20,217 nt of DNA. Origin: Verrucomicrobia bacterium SCGC AAA164-M04 (GTDB lineage: Bacteria > Verrucomicrobiota > Verrucomicrobiae > Verrucomicrobiales > Akkermansiaceae). The position numbers and the translations under genes were made by a program. The DNA is taken from positions 1,639 through 21,855 of the forward strand of contig KB912140.1 of NCBI GenBank assembly GCA_000383735.1, given 5' to 3'. The notes under the pieces were generated by a model. The model saw only the letters and a list, made by a program, of their open reading frames with translations. It made no database searches and was not told where the DNA came from. Of the stretch, positions 5,892 to 11,920 are shown piece after piece (position 1 is the stretch's first letter; each line of letters starts with the position of its first letter).

Positions 5892-6253
5892 TGAAAAAAC
5901 TTACAGAAAAACAATTAATTAAAATCTTAACTGAAATATTACCTGACGGTTGGGATAAGAAAAGTGTTCAAGTTAGAACGTGTCCTTATTCTAATTCAAA
6001 AAATGTAAAAGAAGTTTCAGCAACTGATGAAGTATTAGGTCGTAAAGTTTGGTTTTATTATTACCAAGATGATAATAAAAATTGGGTTTTAGATATGGAC
6101 GGTGCTAACTCTTGGGATTATCTTTCAAGTGAAAGTGAATATTATCTTGGTTTTGGAGAATACATTGAGGAAAAATTTGTAAAATTTTTTACAGATTTAG
6201 GATTGTATCCACACCCTCAAAATCATTATTCATATGTTGTGGGGGAAAATTAA
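5891..6253 (+). CDS. Early protein of unknown function, 120 aa
   Basis: A strong AAAGGAGAGAG site precedes the ATG, which shares one base with the previous stop. The product opens with a helical Lys-rich stretch, then a mixed domain rich in Tyr/Trp (VWFYYYQDDNKNWVLDMDGA, SSESEYYLGFGEYIEEKF). There is no membrane segment or metal motif. Possibly a small inhibitor of a host function, as early phage genes often are, but nothing in the sequence proves it. Confidence 0.7.
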   Translation: MKKLTEKQLIKILTEILPDGWDKKSVQVRTCPYSNSKNVKEVSATDEVLGRKVWFYYYQDDNKNWVLDMDGANSWDYLSSESEYYLGFGEYIEEKFVKFFTDLGLYPHPQNHYSYVVGEN

Positions 6254-6254
6254 A

Positions 6255-6320
6255 ATGGAACATTTATATTTAGCTTTAGTATTATCAATAGTAATAACTT
6301 TAATATGGGGAGAGAAGTAA
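6255..6320 (+). CDS. 21-aa membrane peptide
   Basis: The frame MEHLYLALVLSIVITLIWGEK is a single hydrophobic segment with charged ends. A GGGGG run lies about 10 bases before the ATG, and the stop shares a base with the next gene's ATG (TAATG), exactly filling the gap between two genes. Its last codons hold the ribosome site of the next gene. Real membrane peptides of this size exist in phages, but it could be only a spacer. Confidence 0.45.
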   Translation: MEHLYLALVLSIVITLIWGEK

Positions 6321-6673
6321 TGGATAAATTTATTTTTAAAATATCTTGTAATACTATTACATTAACACCACTTACAAAAAGAAAATATTGTCCATTTTGT
6401 AATGGTAAAGGTTGGCATCAATACGATACTTGTAAAGACGCTTGTGAATTATGTGGTGGATTTCCAAAAGTTTCTTTTAAAGATTCACTTACTGCTGCTT
6501 TAGAAGATGGTTCATATAATGTTGGTTATTTTGAAAAATATTTTTCTAAAAGTGATTATGAAAAAATACATTTAGTTAGAGATTTGATGAATGAAAAAGA
6601 TAAAAATTTTGAATTAACAAATTCTAAAGCATATGAAGATACACCTAATTGGTTAGAAAGGGTAAATGTATAA
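6320..6673 (+). CDS. DnaJ-like zinc-ribbon protein, 117 aa
   Basis: ATG 6320 is chosen over the upstream ATG 6305 because GGGGAGAG lies just before it and it overlaps the previous stop. Residues about 23-44 read CPFCNGKGWHQYDTCKDACE then LCGGF: four or five cysteines in CxxCxGxG/CxxCxG order, as in DnaJ-type zinc ribbons. The C-half is acidic and helical. The ribbon probably binds zinc and helps protein-protein or nucleic acid contact. Exact role unknown. Confidence 0.7.
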   Translation: MDKFIFKISCNTITLTPLTKRKYCPFCNGKGWHQYDTCKDACELCGGFPKVSFKDSLTAALEDGSYNVGYFEKYFSKSDYEKIHLVRDLMNEKDKNFELTNSKAYEDTPNWLERVNV

Positions 6674-6981
6674 TGAGAATACCAACTAAATCAAACTTTA
6701 GTAGAGAGATTGCTAAAAAGTTTAAACAGATTTTCCACCGAGATATGACTCTTGGTGGATTACAAGATTTACAGGAACAGTTAAATTTAATTAATCCTGT
6801 AGATACTCATTTGGTTAATCAAGTGAGTCAATTAAAAGGTAATAAACATGAACCTAAAAAAAATGTTTCAAATGCAAGAGCAGTACGACAAGAGTACACA
6901 CAAAGAGAAAGTATTGCTGGAACAGTTGCTAAAAGTGAAACAAAAAAAAAAGAAGTTGGCTTGGCAGTTACATCAAGTTAA
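6673..6981 (+). CDS. Unknown early protein, 102 aa, with overlapping 3' frame
   Basis: The frame is open from ATG 6649, but ATG 6673 shares a base with the preceding stop and is the coupled start. The N-half (MRIPTKSNFSREIAKKFKQI through DLQEQLNLINPVDTHLV) looks like a normal helical protein. From about residue 60 the composition changes (Ser/Arg/Ala/Thr-rich), just where another frame with its own ribosome site opens at 6848. The C-half may therefore be only the out-of-frame reading of that gene. Confidence 0.55.
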   Translation: MRIPTKSNFSREIAKKFKQIFHRDMTLGGLQDLQEQLNLINPVDTHLVNQVSQLKGNKHEPKKNVSNARAVRQEYTQRESIAGTVAKSETKKKEVGLAVTSS

Positions 6982-7003
6982 GTACCACCAACCGACTTTA
7001 TAA
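6848..7003 (+). CDS. 51-aa basic coiled-coil protein overlapping the previous gene
   Basis: ATG 6848 has AAAAGG eight bases upstream. The product (MNLKKMFQMQEQYDKSTHKE, then KVLLEQLLKVKQKKKKLAWQ) has regular heptad leucines and dense Lys/Gln, more protein-like than the frame it overlaps for 134 bases. It ends 19 bases before the lipoprotein gene. Which of the two frames is used, or whether both are, is not settled. Confidence 0.45.
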   Translation: MNLKKMFQMQEQYDKSTHKEKVLLEQLLKVKQKKKKLAWQLHQVKYHQPTL

Positions 7004-7022
7004 CGAGAGAAAGAAACAAGAT

Positions 7023-7301
7023 ATGAAAAAAACGATACTTACCCTAGCGATCTCTTGCACCCTATTATCTGCGTGTGCGTACAAACCCATAATAGATACT
7101 GCTGGAAAGTCAGGAACTTTTAATACAGACCAAGCTAAAGAAATAACAAACGATATGCAGCATTGTAAAACACTAGCAAATAATAATACTACTTTTGTTG
7201 GTAACATTCTGTATTGGTCTTTGAGTCCTACTATGGATACTAAAAAAGAATCATTAACTAGAAAATGCTTAACCAATCGAGGTCATAGTGTCCTTAACTA
7301 A
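7023..7301 (+). CDS. Phage lipoprotein, 92 aa
   Basis: MKKTILTLAISCTLLSACAY is a signal peptide with a lipobox (LSAC, Cys 18), so the mature chain would be lipid-anchored, 75 residues long. KPIIDTAGKSGTFNTDQAKE through MQHCKTLANNNTT and the ending RKCLTNRGHSVL resemble a lipoprotein seen in marine phages and bacteria. Two Cys (about 47 and 83) could form a disulphide. Lipoproteins made early by phages often block superinfection, which is a possible role, not shown here. A GAGAGAAAG stretch lies upstream of the ATG. Confidence 0.75.
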   Translation: MKKTILTLAISCTLLSACAYKPIIDTAGKSGTFNTDQAKEITNDMQHCKTLANNNTTFVGNILYWSLSPTMDTKKESLTRKCLTNRGHSVLN

Positions 7302-7524
7302 AAGACATCAATACAAGTATTTAACTGAAAAACTAAAGTTTAAATACCTAGACCTTAAATACAGAGAAGAAGTTTCTACTAATACTGACCCTAGCCTTAT
7401 TAAAGACGAGGTTAATTTCTATAATGAATATTATTATAGATTAGATTTCTATTCTGGTTGGCTAGAACGAATTAACAATAAACATAACTACATAGGAAAT
7501 AATAATGCACAAACCAAGAACTAA
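7288..7524 (+). CDS. Unknown protein, 78 aa, GTG start
   Basis: The frame begins with GTG 7288, with GAGG five bases before it, and overlaps the lipoprotein end by 14 bases. The product is rich in Tyr, Lys and Asn (KYLTEKLKFKYLDLKYREEV, NEYYYRLDFYSGWLERINNK) and probably helical. Its 3' end overlaps the start of the Cro/CI-like gene by 20 bases. No family recognised. Confidence 0.6.
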   Translation: MSLTKRHQYKYLTEKLKFKYLDLKYREEVSTNTDPSLIKDEVNFYNEYYYRLDFYSGWLERINNKHNYIGNNNAQTKN

Positions 7525-7888
7525 TACCAACGTACTAGAGATTAACCAATCGCTTATAGAGTTAATGGCAGAATGGAGAATAAGTGAAAAAGATGATGAA
7601 TTAATCTTTACTAAAATAGCTGGATTGCAGTTAAAGAAAATTAGGCTAATTAAAGGTTACACACAGACTAGGGTAGCCAAAGCAATTAATATAACCTTTC
7701 AACAAATTCAAAAATATGAACGAGGACAGAATGAAATTAAATCAATAAACCTTAAAAAACTATCTGAATTTTTTAATGTTTCATTTGACTATTGGATTAA
7801 ACCTATATTAGATGCTAACTTAACATTATTAACAAAAAGGAGAGAGAATGTGTACCCAATCAAAAACGACATCTTCATGGAAAGATAA
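7505..7888 (+). CDS. Cro/CI-type (XRE) transcription regulator
   Basis: Residues about 40-95 contain a helix-turn-helix of the XRE family: AGLQLKKIRLIKGYTQTRVA, KAINITFQQIQKYERGQNEI, KSINLKKLSEFFNVSFDYWI. TQTRVAKAINITFQQIQKYERG covers the two DNA-reading helices. The N-terminal 40 residues and a short C-tail are unrecognised, and no protease-type dimer domain is present. AGGA lies just before ATG 7505. It is the only typical phage repressor in the window and may act on the divergent region at 5613-5693. The end overlaps the next small gene by 41 bases. Confidence 0.8.
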   Translation: MHKPRTNTNVLEINQSLIELMAEWRISEKDDELIFTKIAGLQLKKIRLIKGYTQTRVAKAINITFQQIQKYERGQNEIKSINLKKLSEFFNVSFDYWIKPILDANLTLLTKRRENVYPIKNDIFMER

Positions 7889-8027
7889 AAGAATCGAAGC
7901 CATGAATAAAATAATAAAACAAAACCACTACAAAACAGAAGCACTTATTGAAGAATATAATAGAGTAAGTAATTCTAAAGCAGAAAACAAAAAACAATAT
8001 AAAGGAGAGAGTAATGACAATCGTTAA
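7848..8027 (+). CDS. 59-aa charged small protein
   Basis: AAAAAGGAGAGAGA stands directly before ATG 7848, one of the strongest ribosome sites in the operon. The frame overlaps the regulator by 41 bases and the exonuclease start by 14. The product (MCTQSKTTSSWKDKRIEAMN, then KIIKQNHYKTEALIEEYNRV) is helical and basic and ends Lys/Asn-rich. Function unknown; it may be spacing plus regulation for the next gene. Confidence 0.6.
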   Translation: MCTQSKTTSSWKDKRIEAMNKIIKQNHYKTEALIEEYNRVSNSKAENKKQYKGESNDNR

Positions 8028-8787
8028 TACAGAGCATGGACACAAAGTAGAGTTCAATCAAGAAAAACACGTCTACATTCATAATAATGAATATGTAGTT
8101 GGAACAAGTACAATACTTGGTAAGTTAGCTAGTCCAATGTTAGAAAATTGGAAAATAAGTAATCAAGTAAATGCTTTAAAAGATGAGATGGAACGACAAG
8201 GTATTCCATTAGATAAAATAGACTCCATAGTTATTAATGCTAAAGCTAACGCAAGAAAGCAAGGAGATGGCATATTATCTATTGGCTCAATGGTTCATAA
8301 ATTTTGTGAGTTATGGGTTAAAGGAGAAACATTTACTGACCCAAGCGACCCAATAGTTAAAGGTTGCTTTGATAAGTTTAAAAAGTTTTGGACTAAACAT
8401 AAATTGAAACTTATAGAGTCTGAAAAAATTTTATATTCTGAAAGAGGTTACTGTGGAACTGTAGATTTGATTGCAGAGGATTCCCAGAAGAACCTATGGC
8501 TTATAGATATAAAAACTTCAAAGGGTATCTTTGTAAATATGATTCATCAACTTCATGCTTATAAACTTGCTTATGAAGAACAGACAGGCAAGAAAATACA
8601 CAAGATGTATGTTGTTAGGCTTCCTAAAGATAAAGCAGACTTTGAAGCTAGACCAATCTTGTATAAAAAAGAACATATGAAAGCATTTCTTGGATTATTA
8701 AGTTGTCATAAATCCGAGTTATTATTCAATGAATCAGTAAGACAATACAACAAACTAAAAAAAGGAAAAAAAAATGTATCAAAATAA
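8014..8787 (+). CDS. PD-(D/E)XK exonuclease, RecB/Cas4-like
   Basis: Motifs of the PD-(D/E)XK superfamily appear in order: GSMVHKFCELW with His 95, GTVDLI with Asp 151, LIDIKTSKG with Asp 165 and Lys 167, and HQLHAYKLAY with Gln 179 and Tyr 183. This is the RecB/Cas4/lambda-exonuclease type centre, which resects double-stranded ends. At 257 residues it is a stand-alone nuclease. An AAAGGAGAGAG site precedes ATG 8014. The next gene encodes an SSB-like protein overlapping by 14 bases, so the pair probably acts in recombination or replication-end processing. No Redβ-type annealing protein is seen beside it. Confidence 0.8.
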   Translation: MTIVNTEHGHKVEFNQEKHVYIHNNEYVVGTSTILGKLASPMLENWKISNQVNALKDEMERQGIPLDKIDSIVINAKANARKQGDGILSIGSMVHKFCELWVKGETFTDPSDPIVKGCFDKFKKFWTKHKLKLIESEKILYSERGYCGTVDLIAEDSQKNLWLIDIKTSKGIFVNMIHQLHAYKLAYEEQTGKKIHKMYVVRLPKDKADFEARPILYKKEHMKAFLGLLSCHKSELLFNESVRQYNKLKKGKKNVSK

Positions 8788-9238
8788 TAAATCAAACTAT
8801 GATATGCCATTCTGTGGCTTAACATTAAAGCTATATGAAACAGGAAAGAAAGCACCTAGTTTTGAATATAGTGCTTCAGCAGCTAAATCTAAATTTATGT
8901 GTAGTTTAACTAAGCAACTATTTGAATTACATGAAATTAATAACTGGTGTAACCTTCCACAAGTTCAGGCTTACTTTAAAGCTGGTTACAATCTTAAATG
9001 GGCTTCTAAAGTTCAACAAGCTAAAGAAACTAAATATGGTGCTGATAGTGAGCAAGTAGTAACTTGTTTTATGGTTAAGCCTTATCAGGGTGGACAGAAT
9101 GTTGATGGTATGAAACCTATTGCTCAAACTATACCTCGATATACACCACAACCAATGACACAGGCTCAACCCTCTGCACCAGATAATGCTATGCATGTTA
9201 ATAATATGTCTGATATGGACGATGAGATTCCATTTTAA
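8774..9238 (+). CDS. SSB-like single-stranded DNA-binding protein
   Basis: The last ten residues, MSDMDDEIPF, are the acidic tail ending in Pro-Phe that bacterial and phage SSBs use to recruit partners. A Pro/Gln-rich linker (about 113-140) leads to it, also typical. The N-terminal 100 residues (KLYETGKKAPSFEYSASAAK, FELHEINNWCNLPQVQAYFK) do not show a clear OB-fold signature by eye, so the core may be divergent. It lies right after the exonuclease. AAAGGA precedes the ATG. It most likely coats single-stranded DNA. Confidence 0.65.
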   Translation: MYQNNKSNYDMPFCGLTLKLYETGKKAPSFEYSASAAKSKFMCSLTKQLFELHEINNWCNLPQVQAYFKAGYNLKWASKVQQAKETKYGADSEQVVTCFMVKPYQGGQNVDGMKPIAQTIPRYTPQPMTQAQPSAPDNAMHVNNMSDMDDEIPF

Positions 9239-9240
9239 AT

Positions 9241-9441
9241 ATGAATAACGATTTACTTATAAGCGAGATTGAACAATTAAAAAGAGATTTCGCTTTTAAG
9301 CAAGAAGAACTACAGGCTATGTATATGGAAAATAAAAGTTTAAATAATAAGATTGGATTGTTAGAAAAAGAAAACCATAGTTTTAAACAACAAATAAAAC
9401 AACTAGAGGAAGAACAAGAGGACTTGTTAAACTACCCATGA
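9241..9441 (+). CDS. Coiled-coil protein, 66 aa
   Basis: Nearly all residues form heptads (ISEIEQLKRDFAFKQEELQA, NKIGLLEKENHSFKQQIKQL, EEEQEDLL), a long parallel-type coiled coil. It begins two bases after the SSB-like gene and its stop TGA overlaps the next ATG as ATGA. It is probably an oligomerising accessory protein. No family is recognised. Confidence 0.65.
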   Translation: MNNDLLISEIEQLKRDFAFKQEELQAMYMENKSLNNKIGLLEKENHSFKQQIKQLEEEQEDLLNYP

Positions 9442-9605
9442 TAATATTTGGACACCCAATACATAGAAAATATAATAGACTTGTAGTAAAAACAGTTGCT
9501 ATAATATTTGTGATTGTTATATCAATAGGGTTAATGTCTTGTGATAAATTAGAATTTGACCCAACAACAAGTGCTTTAAAATATATAATAAAGGAGAGTA
9601 AATGA
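9438..9605 (+). CDS. 55-aa membrane protein or small lipoprotein
   Basis: ATG 9438 and stop TGA 9605 make ATGA overlaps with both neighbours. The product has a basic start (HPIHRKYNRLVVK), a hydrophobic stretch TVAIIFVIVISIGLMSC and then a polar tail. LMSC reads as a lipobox-like ending (Cys 35), but the long N-terminal tail before the hydrophobic part is unusual, so a plain membrane anchor is also possible. Function unknown; it may be an exclusion or lysis accessory. Confidence 0.6.
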   Translation: MIIFGHPIHRKYNRLVVKTVAIIFVIVISIGLMSCDKLEFDPTTSALKYIIKESK

Positions 9606-9928
9606 GTTTAAGTAATAAATCATATGAAGAACTAGAAAAGGCATCTACTGAATGGAGTATAGCACATGGTAAAGTTATAATTTTAAATGAAGGTCTTAAA
9701 GCAACTTATTCTAAATGCTTCTTAAAACATAAGTTAGATTCTAAAACTGTTATTGAAGCTGAACATAAAGCTAGAACAGATGAAGATTATAAAAAAATTG
9801 TTGATGTTTATGCAGAAGCTGAAATGGCTTTAGTTAAAGCTAGGTATCATTATAACAATTTAGATAAGTATGTAAGTTTAAAACAATCTGAATTAAAAAG
9901 AGATTTAGCTTTGAATGGTAAAGTTTAA
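9602..9928 (+). CDS. Helical phage protein of unknown function, 108 aa
   Basis: The product is wholly helical (YEELEKASTEWSIAHGKVII, HKARTDEDYKKIVDVYAEAE, KARYHYNNLDKYVSLKQSEL). The pattern LE.A..EWS.A.G...L.E, then a long paired helix, recalls helical hypothetical proteins in phage recombination modules beside exonuclease and SSB genes. AAAGGAGAG stands before the ATG. It is the last gene of the plus-strand operon; a structured intergenic region follows. Confidence 0.7.
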   Translation: MSLSNKSYEELEKASTEWSIAHGKVIILNEGLKATYSKCFLKHKLDSKTVIEAEHKARTDEDYKKIVDVYAEAEMALVKARYHYNNLDKYVSLKQSELKRDLALNGKV

Positions 9929-9933
9929 TGAAT

Positions 9934-9979
9934 TTCACTAACGAGAATTGGATTGCTCCCTTGTTAATCAGTTAGTGAA
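9934..9979. repeat. 9-bp inverted repeat in convergent intergenic region
   Basis: TTCACTAAC (9934-9942) and GTTAGTGAA (9971-9979) are perfect inverted arms with a 28-base loop. A second small repeat, TTATTA/TAATAA (9985-9990 and 9999-10004), follows. They lie between the end of the plus-strand operon and the terminator-like hairpin, so they may help end transcription or form an RNA end structure. Confidence 0.45.
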
Positions 9980-10009
9980 TAGAGTTATTAGCGAGAGTTA
10001 ATAATTTGG

Positions 10010-10044
10010 TCTATGGGTGGTTTGCTCTCTCTCTCCACCCTAGA
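10010..10044. terminator. Probable bidirectional terminator hairpin
   Basis: GGGTGG (10015-10020) pairs with CCACCC (10035-10040), and TCTA/TAGA extend the stem across a bulged T. The 14-base loop is TTTGCTCTCTCTCT. The following sequence is T-rich but not a strong T-run. It lies between the stop of the plus-strand operon (9928) and the stop of the converging lysis operon (10046), where a two-way terminator is expected. The CUCUCUC loop is complementary to the GGAGAGAG ribosome sites of the early genes. Confidence 0.6.
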
Positions 10045-10045
10045 T

Positions 10046-10282
10046 TTAATGTCTAGTTATTTCAAAATACTTTAAGCTAGTTTTAGATGTGATGGGAGTT
10101 TCTGTATAGTTATAATCTATAAGATCAACTTCAGGATTCTTTCGTATGTCATATAATATTCTAAGAAGTTTAGTTTTGCTTGGAGTAACATCTATAAATC
10201 TAAAATTTACAAAATGACCATATGGATTGTGAGATGTTTCTAATCTAAATTCTACATCTATAATTTTTGCGTCTACGTCCAT
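10046..10282 (-). CDS. Unknown protein, 78 aa
   Basis: The product is mixed in structure (MDVDAKIIDVEFRLETSHNP, RFIDVTPSKTKLLRILYDIR), with no membrane segment. It is the last gene of the fibre-lysis operon and ends next to the terminator hairpin. No clear ribosome site precedes ATG 10282, so the start is uncertain. No family recognised. Confidence 0.55.
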   Translation of the reverse strand: MDVDAKIIDVEFRLETSHNPYGHFVNFRFIDVTPSKTKLLRILYDIRKNPEVDLIDYNYTETPITSKTSLKYFEITRH

Positions 10283-10294
10283 TGAAAGACTATA

Positions 10295-10672
10295 CTATTT
10301 TTTTTTAAATGCTGAAACACCTTTAATACCTAAGACAGAACTATAACCCCCAATAATTAAACCTTGTAACCATAAAGGAAATCTATCTATCTGATCAAAA
10401 AATGCGTCTAGCTTTGCAATAATTTCTGGGTCATTTGAAAAGACCCCCCAACCAGCGACCAACAGAGGGATTGAGATAAGACAAAGTACGATCTCATCTT
10501 TTAAATCGTTTGATTGATGTTCTTTGATAGTTTTAACCATTTCGATCTCTCCATCAATAACCCTCTGCATTTGTTTTTTTTCAGCAACAGATTCTAATAT
10601 TTTTGTTTCTTTTTTATTTTTATAGATTTCTGCACCTGTTTTAAATCCAAATTTTAAAAGTCCTAACCACAT
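10295..10672 (-). CDS. Holin-like membrane protein, GTA-holin type
   Basis: A charged amphipathic N-terminus (GAEIYKNKKETKILESVAEK) is followed by two hydrophobic segments, about residues 60-80 (EIVLCLISIPLLVAGWGVFS) and 98-117 (LWLQGLIIGGYSSVLGIKGV), and a Lys tail. This layout matches the holin family first described in gene transfer agents and common in marine phages. Holins form membrane holes that let the endolysin reach the wall. It lies in the same operon as the M15 endolysin but 1.5 kb from it. Confidence is for a holin-like protein; other small membrane proteins nearby could share the role. Confidence 0.65.
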   Translation of the reverse strand: MWLGLLKFGFKTGAEIYKNKKETKILESVAEKKQMQRVIDGEIEMVKTIKEHQSNDLKDEIVLCLISIPLLVAGWGVFSNDPEIIAKLDAFFDQIDRFPLWLQGLIIGGYSSVLGIKGVSAFKKK

Positions 10673-10673
10673 A

Positions 10674-10757
10674 TTATAAATAAGTATTATTTGTTAATAT
10701 TAATAATGTTGCCCAATATAGCACAAGAATTGAATAAATTAAATAAGTGATGTTCAT
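10674..10757 (-). CDS. 27-aa membrane peptide before the holin-like gene
   Basis: AGGAG lies three bases before ATG 10757. The product MNITYLIYSILVLYWATLLI then LTNNTYL is one hydrophobic segment. It fills the gap between the DUF3310 gene and the holin-like gene, ending one base before the latter's start. Good ribosome site and topology make it plausible; it could regulate or assist lysis, but there is no direct evidence. Confidence 0.45.
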   Translation of the reverse strand: MNITYLIYSILVLYWATLLILTNNTYL

Positions 10758-10773
10758 TCACTCCTAATATTCC

Positions 10774-11016
10774 TTATTTCTTATTTTGCAACTCTTTTGC
10801 TAATTCGCAATAATGAATGATCTTATTCCATTTCTCGTTAGGGTTTTCTCCGACCTTATTTCGAAGTGCGTATTTTATAATATTACCTTGTATAAAGTCT
10901 AGCTTATTCTTTACTATAAACTCGATAGGTTGGATTTTATATTGCTTATAGTGCTTCCCACCTATTTGCTTATCAGTAGCCTTTAAATTGCTTCTATGAC
11001 CCTTTAACCTAGACAA
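10774..11016 (-). CDS. DUF3310 protein, 80 aa
   Basis: TDKQIGGKHYKQYKIQPIEF followed by IVKNKLDFIQGNIIKYALRN is the core signature of DUF3310 (D.QIGG.HY....IQP.EFI). Related domains occur in T7-type phage nucleotide kinases, but the function of single-domain members is not known. The start is TTG 11016, with AGG six bases before it, and it overlaps the metallophosphoesterase end by 8 bases. There is no better ATG inside the frame. Confidence 0.75.
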   Translation of the reverse strand: MSRLKGHRSNLKATDKQIGGKHYKQYKIQPIEFIVKNKLDFIQGNIIKYALRNKVGENPNEKWNKIIHYCELAKELQNKK

Positions 11017-11710
11017 TTTTACCTATCCAGTTACCCTTTTTATCTAATACCATAGGAAGGAGTCTTGGAATACCATCTAATATAATTCCACAACCAATAA
11101 TAAATCTAGTTCTAAAATTTTTAGCATATTCAAATGCCATTGATTTTTGATTAGTTAAACAACCTACATTCATTCCAAAGAATAGATTGTCTGGGTTAGC
11201 CCACCAGCTGATAACAAACTTTGTATGATAATGTCCTTGAACTGCTGACATACCCATAGCTTGTGATACTTTTAAAATATCAGCACTTAAACCATGAGTA
11301 AAGAAACACCTTTGACCATTAGACATAGTTAAAGTTATATTATCTACCCACTTCCACTTTTTAGTACCTAAAAAATCTCCATAAGATTTAATAAATTGTT
11401 TGCTCATTCCAAACTTTAATGCTCGTCTAAATACTAGACTAGAATGGTTGCTATCAACTTCTGTAACTTCTGGAAATATTGTTTCTAGTTCTTTAATATA
11501 TTTTCTTGTTAAATTAAGTTCATCTCCAGCACTAGGTAAATCTGGGTTAGAGTCGTGCATAGATATAGCATGAAAATCAACACTATCGCCTATGTTAATA
11601 ATTTTATCTGGTTTAAATTCTTTTTTGATTTCTTTTAAAAATTTGATTGAGTCCTTATGATGATAAGGAATGTGCATATCAGAAATGACAAGGATTCTTT
11701 TATTCTTCAT
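11009..11710 (-). CDS. Calcineurin-like metallophosphoesterase
   Basis: The metal-binding motifs are complete and in order: SDMH (Asp 11, His 13), GDSVDF (Asp 42), NH (Asn 88, His 89), THG (His 139) and GHYHT (His 160, His 162). Such enzymes hydrolyse phosphoesters using two metal ions; substrates range from nucleotides to DNA and phosphoproteins. At 233 residues it is a single catalytic domain with no signal peptide, so it acts in the cytoplasm. It sits in the late fibre-lysis operon, not with DNA genes, which gives no clue to substrate. The start at 11710 has only a weak ribosome site. Confidence 0.8.
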   Translation of the reverse strand: MKNKRILVISDMHIPYHHKDSIKFLKEIKKEFKPDKIINIGDSVDFHAISMHDSNPDLPSAGDELNLTRKYIKELETIFPEVTEVDSNHSSLVFRRALKFGMSKQFIKSYGDFLGTKKWKWVDNITLTMSNGQRCFFTHGLSADILKVSQAMGMSAVQGHYHTKFVISWWANPDNLFFGMNVGCLTNQKSMAFEYAKNFRTRFIIGCGIILDGIPRLLPMVLDKKGNWIGKIV

Positions 11711-11728
11711 ACAAGTATAGCTTGTAGC

Positions 11729-11920
11729 CTATTTTGACAATAATGTAAATATCACATAACCCATTGCACTAATCAATGAGCCTGTAGAGATTAGTAAAAT
11801 TTTCTCTAATCGTTTTACTCTTTCTTCTATTGAATTAATTTTATCGTGAGTTAGTTTTTGCATTATACGACAAAGTTTTTCGTGTGATTCTATTTTTTGT
11901 AATGCGTTTTGTTTAGCCAT
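11729..11920 (-). CDS. XhlA-like coiled-coil membrane protein, 63 aa
   Basis: Residues 1-40 form a charged coiled coil (EKLCRIMQKLTHDKINSIEE, RVKRLEKIL) and about 42-60 a single C-terminal membrane helix (LISTGSLISAMGYVIFTLLS). This is the layout of haemolysin XhlA/DUF7201-type phage proteins that work with holins. It is coupled to the basic gene upstream by TAATG and lies between endolysin and holin-like genes, which supports a lysis role. Confidence 0.65.
   Translation of the reverse strand: MAKQNALQKIESHEKLCRIMQKLTHDKINSIEERVKRLEKILLISTGSLISAMGYVIFTLLSK

Noticed and set aside
6998..9196. Minus-strand frames at 6998-7276, 7875-8057 and 8927-9196
   Set aside because: They oppose the lipoprotein, the small 7848 gene and the SSB-like gene, all of which have ribosome sites and recognisable motifs.
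9929..10045. tRNA or CRISPR in the convergent gap
   Set aside because: No cloverleaf, anticodon arm or regularly spaced repeats; the hairpins fit termination better.
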